Source: a virus
IMG/VR virus record: IMGVR_UViG_3300042293_000071
Coordinates: 1-40,549 of that record
Length of the DNA stretch: 40,549 nt
Strand: one strand, 5' to 3'
Part shown: in pieces, positions 7,665 through 16,800 of the stretch
Position numbering within the stretch: position 1 is the stretch's first letter
Layout of the letters: every line of letters begins with the position of its first letter
Notes under the pieces: model-generated
The model's input: the letters and a program-made list of their open reading frames with translations, nothing else
Databases searched by the model: none
Told to the model about the DNA's origin: nothing
Position numbers and translations under genes: made by a program

Positions 7665-8110
7665 TATACTTGTCCTATCTCTTTCATTACCGCTGCGGTT
7701 GATTGATTTACGTGTTTTGCATCTGGCATTGAATTAGCATTGTATGGCTTATTCAATACTTCGGAGGCTCTTTCTGCCTCACGAATCTTCTCCATCGAAG
7801 TGCCACCAGGTTGGATTCCTTGTGCCTTCGCATTAGCGTATGCTGTTAATTCGCTTTCAAATCTTTTACGAGGAGCATTTCTTTGACTATTGGCATCGCC
7901 AGTATTCATTTGAAGCCCTCTTGCTTTGCACCCGAAACATTCAGGACCACACTTGGTATGGTCTACAAAGATGTCATTCTCATCAGGAAAAGGTTCTGTT
8001 GATGTAGCATCACAGTACACACACCCATAAAGAGCAGAGTATGGAATCATATCTCCGTCTACTAGTTTGTATGCCCATTCAAGAACTTTGCTTGCGTGTT
8101 CGTGTCCCAT
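7664..8110 (-). CDS. Cys-containing protein between capsid and Lys-rich cluster
   Basis: I place the start at ATG 8110 (MGHEHASKVLEW), preceded by AGGGG 5 nt upstream; the longer frame to 8152 would overlap the upstream gene and has a poorer ribosome site. The 148-residue product carries two Cys pairs, GCVYCDAT and KCGPECFGCKARG (residues ~30 and ~54-65), likely one zinc-binding site, then a Lys/Arg/Asn-rich helical C-terminal half. Function unknown. It follows the 89-residue gene by 7 bp in the head operon, so a head-assembly or minor virion role is possible. Confidence 0.6.
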   Translation of the reverse strand: MGHEHASKVLEWAYKLVDGDMIPYSALYGCVYCDATSTEPFPDENDIFVDHTKCGPECFGCKARGLQMNTGDANSQRNAPRKRFESELTAYANAKAQGIQPGGTSMEKIREAERASEVLNKPYNANSMPDAKHVNQSTAAVMKEIGQV

Positions 8111-8117
8111 ATGTCCC

Positions 8118-8387
8118 CTATATTGCGGTAAAGTTTGCTGTCGTAACTCCAACGTTTCCGTTAATTAGATTCTCTCGAGTTGTCTCATCTACAGTGTACT
8201 TGCTACCACCAAGATATACTTCTTGATAAGTATCTAAGTCACCATCGTATGGATAGCGAACCTGACGGTAAGTTCCATTGACTCTGATAATACTGATACC
8301 ACGTGCTAACTTGTAAAATGTAAAGAGTCGTTGAACTCCTTCAAAGCCTTCATCGACAGTTGGTGTCTCGAAGATGTAATCTGTCAT
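8118..8387 (-). CDS. Small head-module protein of unknown function
   Basis: An 89-residue protein, MTDYIFETPTVDEGFEG start, with a KLARGISIIRVNG strand and RYPYDGDLDTYQEVYLGG segment. The pattern of short β-strands with conserved aromatic residues recurs in actinophage head regions, as far as I recall, but I can give no verified function. It is the first gene after the capsid gene, separated by a 63-bp gap that holds a GAAA-loop hairpin. The start ATG 8387 has GGAGG upstream (complement of cctcc at 8392-8396). Confidence 0.6.
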   Translation of the reverse strand: MTDYIFETPTVDEGFEGVQRLFTFYKLARGISIIRVNGTYRQVRYPYDGDLDTYQEVYLGGSKYTVDETTRENLINGNVGVTTANFTAI

Positions 8388-8415
8388 GACTCCTCCTTTA
8401 GTGGACTCACCACCA

Positions 8416-8433
8416 GACAGGGTTTCCCCTGTC
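8416..8433 (-). promoter_or_regulatory. Hairpin with GAAA tetraloop just downstream of the capsid gene
   Basis: On the minus-strand transcript GACAGGG pairs with CCCTGTC around a GAAA loop (7 bp, GNRA tetraloop), 18 nt after the capsid stop. No U-run follows, so it is less likely a terminator than an RNA-stability element or processing site at the 3' end of the capsid message. Function is inferred from placement. Confidence 0.55.
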
Positions 8434-8450
8434 CAGCAGTCAATTAACTA

Positions 8451-9653
8451 CTAGAGAGCAGCGATTGATGAACCTGATGTGATTCGGTATAGAGCCTCAT
8501 CGCGGTATACTGAGAAGCCAAGTACGCCGTACCAACCCATTGGGCGGAAGCGCATCAACTTATCAGTTACGTTACCGATAACTACGTGTGGCTCTTCAGC
8601 TACAGCTTCTGCCATTGCCTGTGAACCTGCAACGATTGTGTCGAAGACACGTGTTACTGGTGTTACAGTTACAGTTGTTGAAACTGTTACTGCTGCTGTG
8701 TTTGCTGTGTCTACAGTAAATGTAGTTGTTGAACCTGATGTAGTGATAGCAGTAATCTTAGCACCTGAAGCGATACCTGTTCCTGCAATCTTGTCACCAA
8801 CTTCAGCGCGTGTTGCGATAACTGCAGATGAAGCAACGCCGAATGTGAATCCAGCTGATGTTCCTGCTACTGTTACTGCTGTTGTTGCCAATGCTGACTG
8901 GTCTGCACCTGTCTTAGCGTTGTACAGACGTGATGACTCTACGAAGAATGCGCCTTCGTACTCACCGATTTCTCCAGCCCAAATCTTGCTTGCTTCTGAA
9001 GCAGACTGTGACTGTGGGTAGCGCCATCCAAGGTCGCCTGTTTCTGCACGAAGGTCGTGTGAAACTTCTGGGTGGATACCAACCCAGTATGCATTTCCGC
9101 GACGGCCCTTAGCCTTGTTAGAACGTAGCTTAGCAACAGCCTTGCGGATGTCTGCTGAGTCTAGTGTATCGGCTGCATCTACGTTAGCAGTTGCTGTTGC
9201 ATTGCCTGCGAAGATGTTGTTTGAGCCTGAGCGAAGTGTGTTCATTGCAACTACGTCGATAGAATCGGCTAGGTTGTATGCAATGATGTTTGCGATTGCT
9301 GGGTCTACATCTGCTAGAGAGAATAGTTCCAATGCGCGTGTTACAAGTACAGCGTTACCGTACTCGTTAAGTGTTACTGTAACAGATGTTGGTGTTGACA
9401 ATGCTACTGCATCTGGGTCAACTGTTTCTGTTAGAGTAGATGTCTTTGTGTCTAGGTCAACGTACTTCTGTAGAACTACAGTTGAACCTGGGATTGCTTG
9501 ACGTGCGGGGCGCTTATCTGCGACAGAACGAATTAGGGGTTCTGAACGGAGAGCGAACTCGAGAAGGCGGTCATATGCCTTCTGTACGAGGCCTGCGCCG
9601 CCTACTGTACCGCCGAATGATGTGCTCGACGTATCTGTATATGCGTTAGGCAT
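8451..9653 (-). CDS. Major capsid protein (HK97-fold, N4 gp56-like) with an inserted β-domain
   Basis: A 400-residue protein with the layout of N4-gp56-type capsid proteins: an N-terminal region (to ~60), TETVDPDAVALSTPTSVTVTLNEYGN, the helical spine LADSIDVVAMNTLRSGSNN (~129-147), VGIHPEVSHDLRAE, and EGAFFVESSRLYN (~233-245). Between about residues 255 and 335 sits a Thr/Ala/Val-rich stretch (VGDKIAGTGIASGAKITAI...) that reads as an inserted Ig- or head-decoration-like β-domain. The shell sequence then resumes with FDTIVAGSQAMAEA. No N-terminal delta domain is obvious; a separate scaffold gene lies directly upstream. Fold assignment is confident, family naming moderate. The insert would probably sit on the outer capsid surface. 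Confidence 0.85.
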   Translation of the reverse strand: MPNAYTDTSSTSFGGTVGGAGLVQKAYDRLLEFALRSEPLIRSVADKRPARQAIPGSTVVLQKYVDLDTKTSTLTETVDPDAVALSTPTSVTVTLNEYGNAVLVTRALELFSLADVDPAIANIIAYNLADSIDVVAMNTLRSGSNNIFAGNATATANVDAADTLDSADIRKAVAKLRSNKAKGRRGNAYWVGIHPEVSHDLRAETGDLGWRYPQSQSASEASKIWAGEIGEYEGAFFVESSRLYNAKTGADQSALATTAVTVAGTSAGFTFGVASSAVIATRAEVGDKIAGTGIASGAKITAITTSGSTTTFTVDTANTAAVTVSTTVTVTPVTRVFDTIVAGSQAMAEAVAEEPHVVIGNVTDKLMRFRPMGWYGVLGFSVYRDEALYRITSGSSIAAL

Positions 9654-9684
9654 TTCTTTTAGTCTCCTTGACTATGAACGGATA

Positions 9685-10158
9685 TTATTGTTGTGACTGC
9701 ATCAGGGTGAGGAGTTCCTCCATAGAGTTTGCATTATCCATGCGTTGCTCTAAGTCCTGTGCTCTGTCTGGGGTGGAAGCATTTTGAGTCATGACGTCCT
9801 GCTGACGTAGCGTCGCTAGGTTTTGTTCGTCAGGTCTGTTTGATACTTCTAAACCAAATAGTTCGCCGTTATCGTTGAGCCAGTTAGAAACTGATTCTTC
9901 AGAGAAATCTCCATCTAAATCCTTAAGGATTAGACGTGCTGCCTTTTGGTTTACACCCTTCTTTTCTAGTACTGACTTAACGGTAGACTCACGCTGCGCC
10001 TTGGAAAATCCCTCAAGTTGCTCAGTGAGTTCCTTAATACGCTTTTCATCTGCACGCTTGGCTTTACGTAACTTTTTAAGTAAGTCACTGCCGTCCATAT
10101 GTGTATCTGTGTCGGTATCTTGGTCTTCGTCTTCGTCGTCCCAGTAGTTGTTGCTCAT
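9685..10158 (-). CDS. Scaffolding protein
   Basis: A 157-residue acidic protein. An Asp/Glu-rich N-terminus (DDEDEDQDTDTDTH) is followed by a long charged helix (DLLKKLRKAKRADEKRIKEL...), a KGVNQKAARLILKDLDGDFS segment and a Gln-rich C-terminal helix (NSMEELLTLMQSQQ). Coiled-coil character, acidic N-terminus and position immediately upstream of the capsid gene are standard for capsid scaffolds. It may be the substrate of the Ntn-type protease encoded at 18916-19461; that is inference. Confidence 0.75.
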   Translation of the reverse strand: MSNNYWDDEDEDQDTDTDTHMDGSDLLKKLRKAKRADEKRIKELTEQLEGFSKAQRESTVKSVLEKKGVNQKAARLILKDLDGDFSEESVSNWLNDNGELFGLEVSNRPDEQNLATLRQQDVMTQNASTPDRAQDLEQRMDNANSMEELLTLMQSQQ

Positions 10159-10275
10159 AGCAACCCACCCTTCTATTCGTTGTTAGTTCGCAGGCCACAG
10201 TTCAATTCGGGGAAATTGGCTGGCTCCTACTATCGGTCTATTACTCTGACGGGGCCGATAGGTCCGTTCAGGATT
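10159..10275 (-). promoter_or_regulatory. 117-bp intergenic leader of scaffold/capsid genes with an inverted repeat
   Basis: This is one of the few sizeable gaps in the late gene string. It contains the inverted repeat CTATCGG (10230-10236) / CCGATAG (10255-10261), 18-nt loop. I see no good TTGACA/TATAAT pair on the minus strand. Its position suggests a processing site, attenuator or a promoter of non-sigma70 type giving extra scaffold and capsid message; evidence is limited to the gap and the repeat. Confidence 0.35.
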
Positions 10276-11670
10276 CTAGAATTGTCCTACTGCAGATGTA
10301 GTAAGACTTGTTTTGTTCGTGCCTGCTGCACCACTAAAGGATGCAATTTCACGTTGTGTAAGTTTTTGACGCTTACGTTGTGCTGATGCTAGACTATTAA
10401 ATACCTCTTGCTCAGCTTCTGTCTGGCCATAACTATCAAGAGTTGTGCCATAGATATCAGATAGTTTCTCAGCAGTTGGAAGGATATCTGCAATAGTTGC
10501 GTAACCCTTTTGTGCTTCTGCCTGTGTAACACCTTGTGCTGCTAGTTGTTCAGCAACTGATACACCAGTCTTTAGCCCTTGACGTGCCGCTGCTACACCA
10601 ATTTCAGATGCTGCAACCTGACGTTCAATCTTCTGGAACTGCTGGTTAGGGTCTAGTACATAAGCAACTAGGTCTGCTTGGCCAATGCCATAGAAATCAC
10701 GTAGTTGCTGTGAGATAGCAGGGTCAGCATTCTGTACACGCTGTACTGCTGTAACCACACGGTTAGAAAGTTCTGCAGCAGATACGTCATTAGCGATGAA
10801 CTGAGATACATAATCATCAGTATCAAACTGCTTGAGTCCATACGCACGTAGAACCTGGCGATAGCCATCTTCAACATTAAGGTACTCTCCAGGATTAAGA
10901 ACTGCTAAGCCCTTCTTAATGCGTGCTTCATTTGCCTTGAAGCGCGTCTTGTACTCTTGAGTCTCTTGCAAGCCTAATGTAATCGTTGCTTCAGTTGCGC
11001 CATCAATTGCTAGTTCTTTAATCTTATTAACAAGACTGCCTAGACCATAACGCTGAAAGCGCTCAGTAAGAACATCTATAGCATTCTTACGTGTAGTCTC
11101 TGCTGCAGCTTTCTTCTCAGCTGCCGCTAAGTCTGCGGCTGTTTTGTTTGCATTAGATAAGTTAGCAATTTGAGAATTTAATGATTGAATCAGAGCAAGT
11201 ACAGCAGGGTCAGTTATGTTATTAATAATAGTTTGCGGTGACGGAGCATTTGGTACAACTCCTGGAGGAGGTGGTGGGGTAGCGGTTGTGGTCTTTTTGG
11301 TAGTTACTTGACCAGTTATTGGGTCTACAGTTGACTTATATCCAGGCACGTTTTGGTTAATTACTGTAGCAGTATTAGTAGCATTCTCAAATGCTGCCAA
11401 TTGTGCAGAGGTTTTACCAGTTGAGCCGACCTTCATTGTGTAGTAACGTGGGTCGTCCATGCCCACTGGTCCACTTAGAACTTCACTTGGTGCAGCAGCA
11501 GGGCTTACGCTTACTGGAACACCTAATGCAATTTTTTCAGCATCAGTTAATGGCTGACCTGCTCCTAGTTTTCTAACAGCTGTTTGCATCTGTGCTGGAG
11601 TTAGCGTAGGGTTATTGGGTACACCGCCACCTTCACCATCAACCATCATTAATTCTGGATTGTATCTCAT
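10276..11670 (-). CDS. Probable internal virion protein
   Basis: I choose ATG 11670 (MRYNPELMMVDGEGG), whose A is shared with the TAA of the upstream gene (TAATG); a TTG 15 bp further upstream is also open. The 464-residue product has a Pro/Thr-rich linker near residues 125-140 (TTATPPPPPG), then helical stretches rich in Ala, Gln and Lys, including LQETQEYKTRFKANEARIKKGL and QQLRDFYGIGQADLVAYVLD, ending AAGTNKTSLTTSAVGQF. No catalytic motif is seen. It is the third of four large proteins between portal and capsid, likely carried inside the head and ejected with DNA, as in podoviruses; inference from position and composition. Confidence 0.55.
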   Translation of the reverse strand: MRYNPELMMVDGEGGGVPNNPTLTPAQMQTAVRKLGAGQPLTDAEKIALGVPVSVSPAAAPSEVLSGPVGMDDPRYYTMKVGSTGKTSAQLAAFENATNTATVINQNVPGYKSTVDPITGQVTTKKTTTATPPPPPGVVPNAPSPQTIINNITDPAVLALIQSLNSQIANLSNANKTAADLAAAEKKAAAETTRKNAIDVLTERFQRYGLGSLVNKIKELAIDGATEATITLGLQETQEYKTRFKANEARIKKGLAVLNPGEYLNVEDGYRQVLRAYGLKQFDTDDYVSQFIANDVSAAELSNRVVTAVQRVQNADPAISQQLRDFYGIGQADLVAYVLDPNQQFQKIERQVAASEIGVAAARQGLKTGVSVAEQLAAQGVTQAEAQKGYATIADILPTAEKLSDIYGTTLDSYGQTEAEQEVFNSLASAQRKRQKLTQREIASFSGAAGTNKTSLTTSAVGQF

Positions 11671-12527
11671 TACATCAGACCCCAATCGCTGAATACTTTA
11701 GTAGTAAGTGAATCAATAGTGTTACGTGCATTGTTTGTATATACCCAGTCAGGTGAACTCTTGATTGTCTTGTCAACCATCCATTGTGGCATTATCTCTT
11801 GCTTGCCAGTAGTAGGGTTAATGTAACCCATGATTCTTTTAACCAAAGGATTATTAAAGTCTACTGTATCTGGGTCTAGTTCTAGAATGTTAGCTACTGA
11901 AGATGTTACGTTAGATGCAAGGGCTGACAAAGATACGTTATTCTTGATTCCTTCTGCATATGCAGGGTATGCGCTAGCGGAAAGATTCTTAATATCATTC
12001 ATGATATCGTCTGTTGTAGTCTCACCAGCAAATAATGCTGTCGACTTTGTATCCCAATATGCAGTGTTTAGTAGGTTGCCAACGCCGTAGGCGTTAGCGA
12101 ATGATTGCAATGCCGATACGGAACTCATGGTGCTTCCACCAAGTTTGCCCATAGAGCCAGACTTGACAATTAACTGGTCAACCTGGTCTTCACTCATACC
12201 ACTCTGGTAACCAATTTCTACTTGCTTTTCAACACCAGGTGTCCATTGAATACCTTGCTGAATCAAACGCTTCTTTGACTTTACCTTGTATGCATTTAAG
12301 TCTTGTGCATATACGCCAGGCTGATTAGTCGCCGCAGTTTGTCTGGTACGAGCAATAGAGTTATTGTTTCGGTAGAATGCACTTCCTAAAACGAAAGAAC
12401 GGAAGCCGTCCATGTCCCCTTTAAGATATGCCTGCCATGCTTTCTCAAGGTCTGGGTCAGTAGCCTTGAGAGCAAGAATCATTTGAAGTTGTTCTGCTAC
12501 GGTAGCATCGTTGTCGCTAATAGCCAT
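11670..12527 (-). CDS. Probable internal virion protein
   Basis: A 285-residue, mostly helical protein with no recognised enzymatic motif. Segments include DLEKAWQAYLKGDMDGFRSF, an ALQSFANAYGVGNLLN stretch and a C-terminal TIDSLTTKVFSDWGLM. It lies between two larger proteins of similar style, overlapping the upstream gene by one base and the downstream gene by one base, so all three are translated together. Injection or inner-core protein is the best guess for a phage without visible tape-measure gene. Confidence 0.5.
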   Translation of the reverse strand: MAISDNDATVAEQLQMILALKATDPDLEKAWQAYLKGDMDGFRSFVLGSAFYRNNNSIARTRQTAATNQPGVYAQDLNAYKVKSKKRLIQQGIQWTPGVEKQVEIGYQSGMSEDQVDQLIVKSGSMGKLGGSTMSSVSALQSFANAYGVGNLLNTAYWDTKSTALFAGETTTDDIMNDIKNLSASAYPAYAEGIKNNVSLSALASNVTSSVANILELDPDTVDFNNPLVKRIMGYINPTTGKQEIMPQWMVDKTIKSSPDWVYTNNARNTIDSLTTKVFSDWGLM

Positions 12528-13795
12528 TATAGACCTCCAGACAAGATACTAGTCATATCTTTCATAAACTCAAATCCCTTGCGGCGTTCGAATTCCTCAG
12601 GATTTGATTCCTTAAGTTTCTTTTCAACAATTGCTTCAGATGCTTCAGCAGTAAGACCAGGTGTAGTAACCTGTACATTCTCCAACTTTCCAGTCTTCTT
12701 GTTCTTAACCTTCTTGTAGGTAGTAAGAGTACCAGTGTTGGCCTTGTTAAGTAGGTCAAACAGTTCTTCTTTTTGGGTGGCATCTAGCTTCTGACCAATC
12801 TTACTGAGACCCCATTGGTCTAATGCTTCGAATGTTTTAACCTTGTCTAACTCTGAAATAGAACGAGTTGGAAGAGTTGGCTCATCTCCCTTTACAGACT
12901 TTAATGAATCATTTAGTAACTGAAGTGGAGTAACCTTAGGTCCACGCCCACCTTGATAGATTGTAGCTGCAGTTGTCACTAGTTGTGACCATAAACCGTA
13001 TGCCTCTACAGTGCTAATAGTTTTGCCTTTGGCAGCATATGCACCAATAATTCTATTCTGTAAATCCTGGTTATTCCAAAAGTCAGCCGCATAATTTGAA
13101 GCCAACTTTAATGTAGGTGTAACTGATGATACTGGTTTGCCATCCTTAAAAGTTAATCCTTTTGTAGGGTCATTAACTTCTCCAGTATATACAAACGCTG
13201 TACTTCCAGCTGCTCCTGCTGCCCATACAGATGGGTCATTCATGTCAAGACCAGTGGCTGCTCTAAGGTCTGCAGCTAAATCATCAGTAATACCGACAGG
13301 TGCATTCGGTGCAAGGGCTGGTCCCTTAAGCGAAGGTACAGGTTTATCAGACTTTGGTGGAGTCTTGGCTTCTCCTGCTAATTGACGATTAATCTCAGCC
13401 AGTCTAGCACGGTCTGCTTTTGTAGCCTCCATAGAAGCAATACGTTCCGCTGCAGTATTTGCAGTAATATCTACTTTAGAATTAGCAGCAATTCTTGCTG
13501 TTAATTCCTTTTTTTCAGCAAGCAACTTTTCTGTACTGCTTGATGATGTAGAGCCAGTTGGTTTTGGTTTAGGCGCTAATGAGGGTGTTTGCAATGGTGT
13601 AGACTTTATAGTGCCATCTGGATTAAAACTAAGTCTAACTGGGACTCCATCAGCATTTGCTGGAAGGCCATCACTGTAATAGGATACGATACCAGTGCGT
13701 GGATTTTTGTATTCACCGTTGGCTCTCTTACCCGTTACTGTGTCAATTACATATCCCTTGGAATCTGGTCCAAGTTTTGATGAATCTCCAGCCAT
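12527..13795 (-). CDS. Probable internal virion protein with disordered linkers
   Basis: A 422-residue protein beginning MAGDSSKLGPDSKGYVIDT. Residues ~75-150 are Pro/Lys/Ser/Thr-rich (including a coiled stretch KLLAEKKELTARI), residues ~170-330 are helical, and the C-terminal part has KKVKNKKTGKLENVQ. It has no signal peptide or recognised motif. It follows the 1537-residue protein after a 49-bp gap with no strong structure and belongs to the same leftward string. Structural or ejected protein inferred. Confidence 0.5.
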   Translation of the reverse strand: MAGDSSKLGPDSKGYVIDTVTGKRANGEYKNPRTGIVSYYSDGLPANADGVPVRLSFNPDGTIKSTPLQTPSLAPKPKPTGSTSSSSTEKLLAEKKELTARIAANSKVDITANTAAERIASMEATKADRARLAEINRQLAGEAKTPPKSDKPVPSLKGPALAPNAPVGITDDLAADLRAATGLDMNDPSVWAAGAAGSTAFVYTGEVNDPTKGLTFKDGKPVSSVTPTLKLASNYAADFWNNQDLQNRIIGAYAAKGKTISTVEAYGLWSQLVTTAATIYQGGRGPKVTPLQLLNDSLKSVKGDEPTLPTRSISELDKVKTFEALDQWGLSKIGQKLDATQKEELFDLLNKANTGTLTTYKKVKNKKTGKLENVQVTTPGLTAEASEAIVEKKLKESNPEEFERRKGFEFMKDMTSILSGGL

Positions 13796-13844
13796 TATAA
13801 ACCTTTTCCATTGCTATTAAATGTTTGTTGGTAAAACATGATTA

Positions 13845-16800
13845 CTATAGTCCTGAACCTAGATATTTGTCATAGATTCTATCTTGTGATAAGAATCTGT
13901 CATAGATATTAGCAAACTCTAAATCACCAGCTTTAAGTTGGTTAACATAGTAGTCAAGAATTATACGCAAATCTATGTTATCTTTAGCATCGATATTATT
14001 AGATGCTCGTCCACGTAATCTTGCTGCAACTGCATCTCTTGCCTTCATATATACAGCAACTGATTTCCATGTAGGGTCATCAGCATTATCTGCCATGAAC
14101 TTCTCATTAGCAAGAATCTTCTTGAATCCAATGATTGTCTTTGCACCCTTTGTGCCATCAACATCACGGTAGTCTTGGTACCATGCACTAGGTGAGCCTG
14201 TTGGCTGACCTGTAACTGGGTCAATTTCAGATGCTAGTTGCTTAACGATAGCCTGCTTCGCAGCGGCCAAGTCTTCAGCACCTGCCTGTTGTAGTGATGT
14301 AAGTCCACGCTTGTCAAGGTGTGCATCAAGAACTGCCATGGCACGGCGGTACTTAGCCCAGCCTTCACGAGCAGCATTCTGTTGCTGTGCTTCTTGAGGG
14401 TCTTGCTTACCGCGGTACTTCTCGGAACTTCCTGGTGAAATAGATGTCTCTGATTGCCACCAGTATGCTGTAGGATTAAACTTGGCAGCACCTGAACCCT
14501 TGGTAATTAGGCCAATAAGGTATGAGTTATCACCCTTTACGTCAGCGATTAAGTCTGTATAACGCTTAGCATTCTGTACATCATCCATTGTAGCCTGTGA
14601 ACCTGTAGGGTTCTTAGACAAAGATGTAGCAAATCCGAAGTACTCAGGATAATCTTCAAGGAACTTAGCATCTGCACCCAAGCCATAAGTCTGGCTGTAT
14701 TCACGCCACTTATCCATATAGAAACGGTAAGGGCTTTCGAATTGTGGTGCAAATGGTAGGATTAAGTTAGCAGCTACACGCATCTTGTAGAATGCGTCAG
14801 TCTTCTTCTTAATCTCTCCATCTGTAAGATAGGCAGTACCAGCTTCTTGAGCCTTTTGCTGTTCCGTTAACCAGATAAGTTGATATGTCTTAGCATAGTC
14901 ATCGTTGTTTTGGCCTTGTACAGCCTTCAAAGAGTTGCGCATCCATGTAGGTAGGAACTGAGATAGTGATGCATCAGGTCCGTATGGGAATGCAAACGAT
15001 ACTACTTCAGATAATTCTGGCTTTAACTTCAAAACATTTGCTACAGGAATTGCAGCGAATGGTCCGACAGATACGCCAAACGGATTACCCTGGAACATAA
15101 CATCAAGGCTTCGCTTACTAATACCTATCTGGTCAAGTGACGATAGCCCCTCACCAATGATAGGAAGTTTCTTTAATGCCTTAGGCACAGGAAGCCACAT
15201 TGTGTTGTTAGGGTTTAGTGTCTGTCCTGGTGGGACTGGCTCACCCTTTTCATCGGTAATTAGACCTGAACGCTCAGGTGCATTCCATATAATGTTAGCA
15301 CGGTTAAGAATAGTAGGGTTGTCCATAGCAATTCCGAACCATGTCTTAATTGCATTCTCTTGTGCAGAGAAAAATGGTGATACAAAGCGTAGCATATGTG
15401 CAGCATTTGAGCGACGTTCTACGTTATAAAGGATTCCCTTTACACCTTTAAGAGCATCTGCTCGTGCACCTGCAGTTAAGTTGTATTGTAGGTCAGCGAA
15501 CTCTTCACGAGTAAATGTTCCACCCTTTAAGAACTCTGCCGTCTCAAGACGCTTCTGAATAGACTTCTCATATAGGTCAATGAACAATGGATGACGTGCC
15601 CAGTTATCTTCAGGTATTTGCGCTAGATACTTAAACAATGATGATGTAATTTGTCTAGTAACAGCCCGTGGCCTAAGATTCATGTTAGCATCCAGTAAAT
15701 GACCGTGCACAATAGGTAGTGCATTAGGGTCACGTACTGCATTACGGAGGAAATCTTCTGTTACCTTGCCAACTTCTTCTCCAGGAAGCGCTGACATAAT
15801 CTTCTCACGTATGCCGTAACCGTCAGGTATGTAGTTGTCTAAGAACTTCTGCGCTGTAACAACATACTCAAGTGAGTCGGCACGGGCAATACCCAAGCGA
15901 GCACGAAGTTCTTTGTTGTCTGCAAGTTCCTTTGCTACTTCATCAACACTCTTGCCAGCCATAAGTCCACGAGGAACTGCAGCATTAGCAAATGTCTCAT
16001 TAATGGCATTTGTCCACTCTTGGTAGTAGTTAACATCGCCTGGACGCACAGCACCACGGCCCTTACTTGCTACGTTTGCACCATAAATGGTAGAGTAGTC
16101 CTCAAGGAGTGAATAGAAAGTCTGCTGTGATGAGTTCAACTCACGGAACAATCCACCATTAGGGCCGCCAAAGGCACCCCAGATTGTGTACTTGGTTCCG
16201 TCTGGACTATCGACAGTTGATGTAAGTTCAATGTCCTGCTCGCCGATGCGCTTCTTGCGTGAAGCAACCTTTGATTGTTCCAACTTAGTAAGTGCCACAT
16301 TGTTTGACTCGTAAGCAGCATTTGCTGTATCTAGTGACTTTTGCTTTACAACTAATTCACCGATTAAATCTGCATTTTCTGGTTCTAGTACAATGCGTGA
16401 TTCAAGACCAGCAACTTCCTTTGACAAGCGTGCAATTTCTGCACCACTCTTTTGAAGTTCATCTTTAAGTGCCTTGTAATCTACCTTAGTTGGCGCTTGA
16501 TAATTATCAACCATGCGATTCTTGGCAGTTCTAGTATTGTCAACTAGATTTCTCATTCCTTCACCTGCGTGACGCAAGGAAGCCATAGCACCTACTGTAG
16601 CCCAGATGCGCAACTGCGAGTCAACTGCGTTGCGGATAGGATATCCAAGGCGCAGAAGAACTGCAGCCTTCCACAGGTCAGATGTTATTGCAATTGTGTC
16701 ATGCAAACTACCGCCGACTGCACGTAATGTGCTGCCATTTCTTTTAATGATTGCATCAATTGAATCAAAATCTGCAATTGGTAAAAAGTTTGCTGTTTGA

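Noticed and set aside
8118-8152. Longer start for the Cys-containing protein (ATG at 8152)
   Set aside because: It would overlap the upstream gene by 35 bp; ATG 8110 has a better ribosome site and leaves a 7-bp gap.
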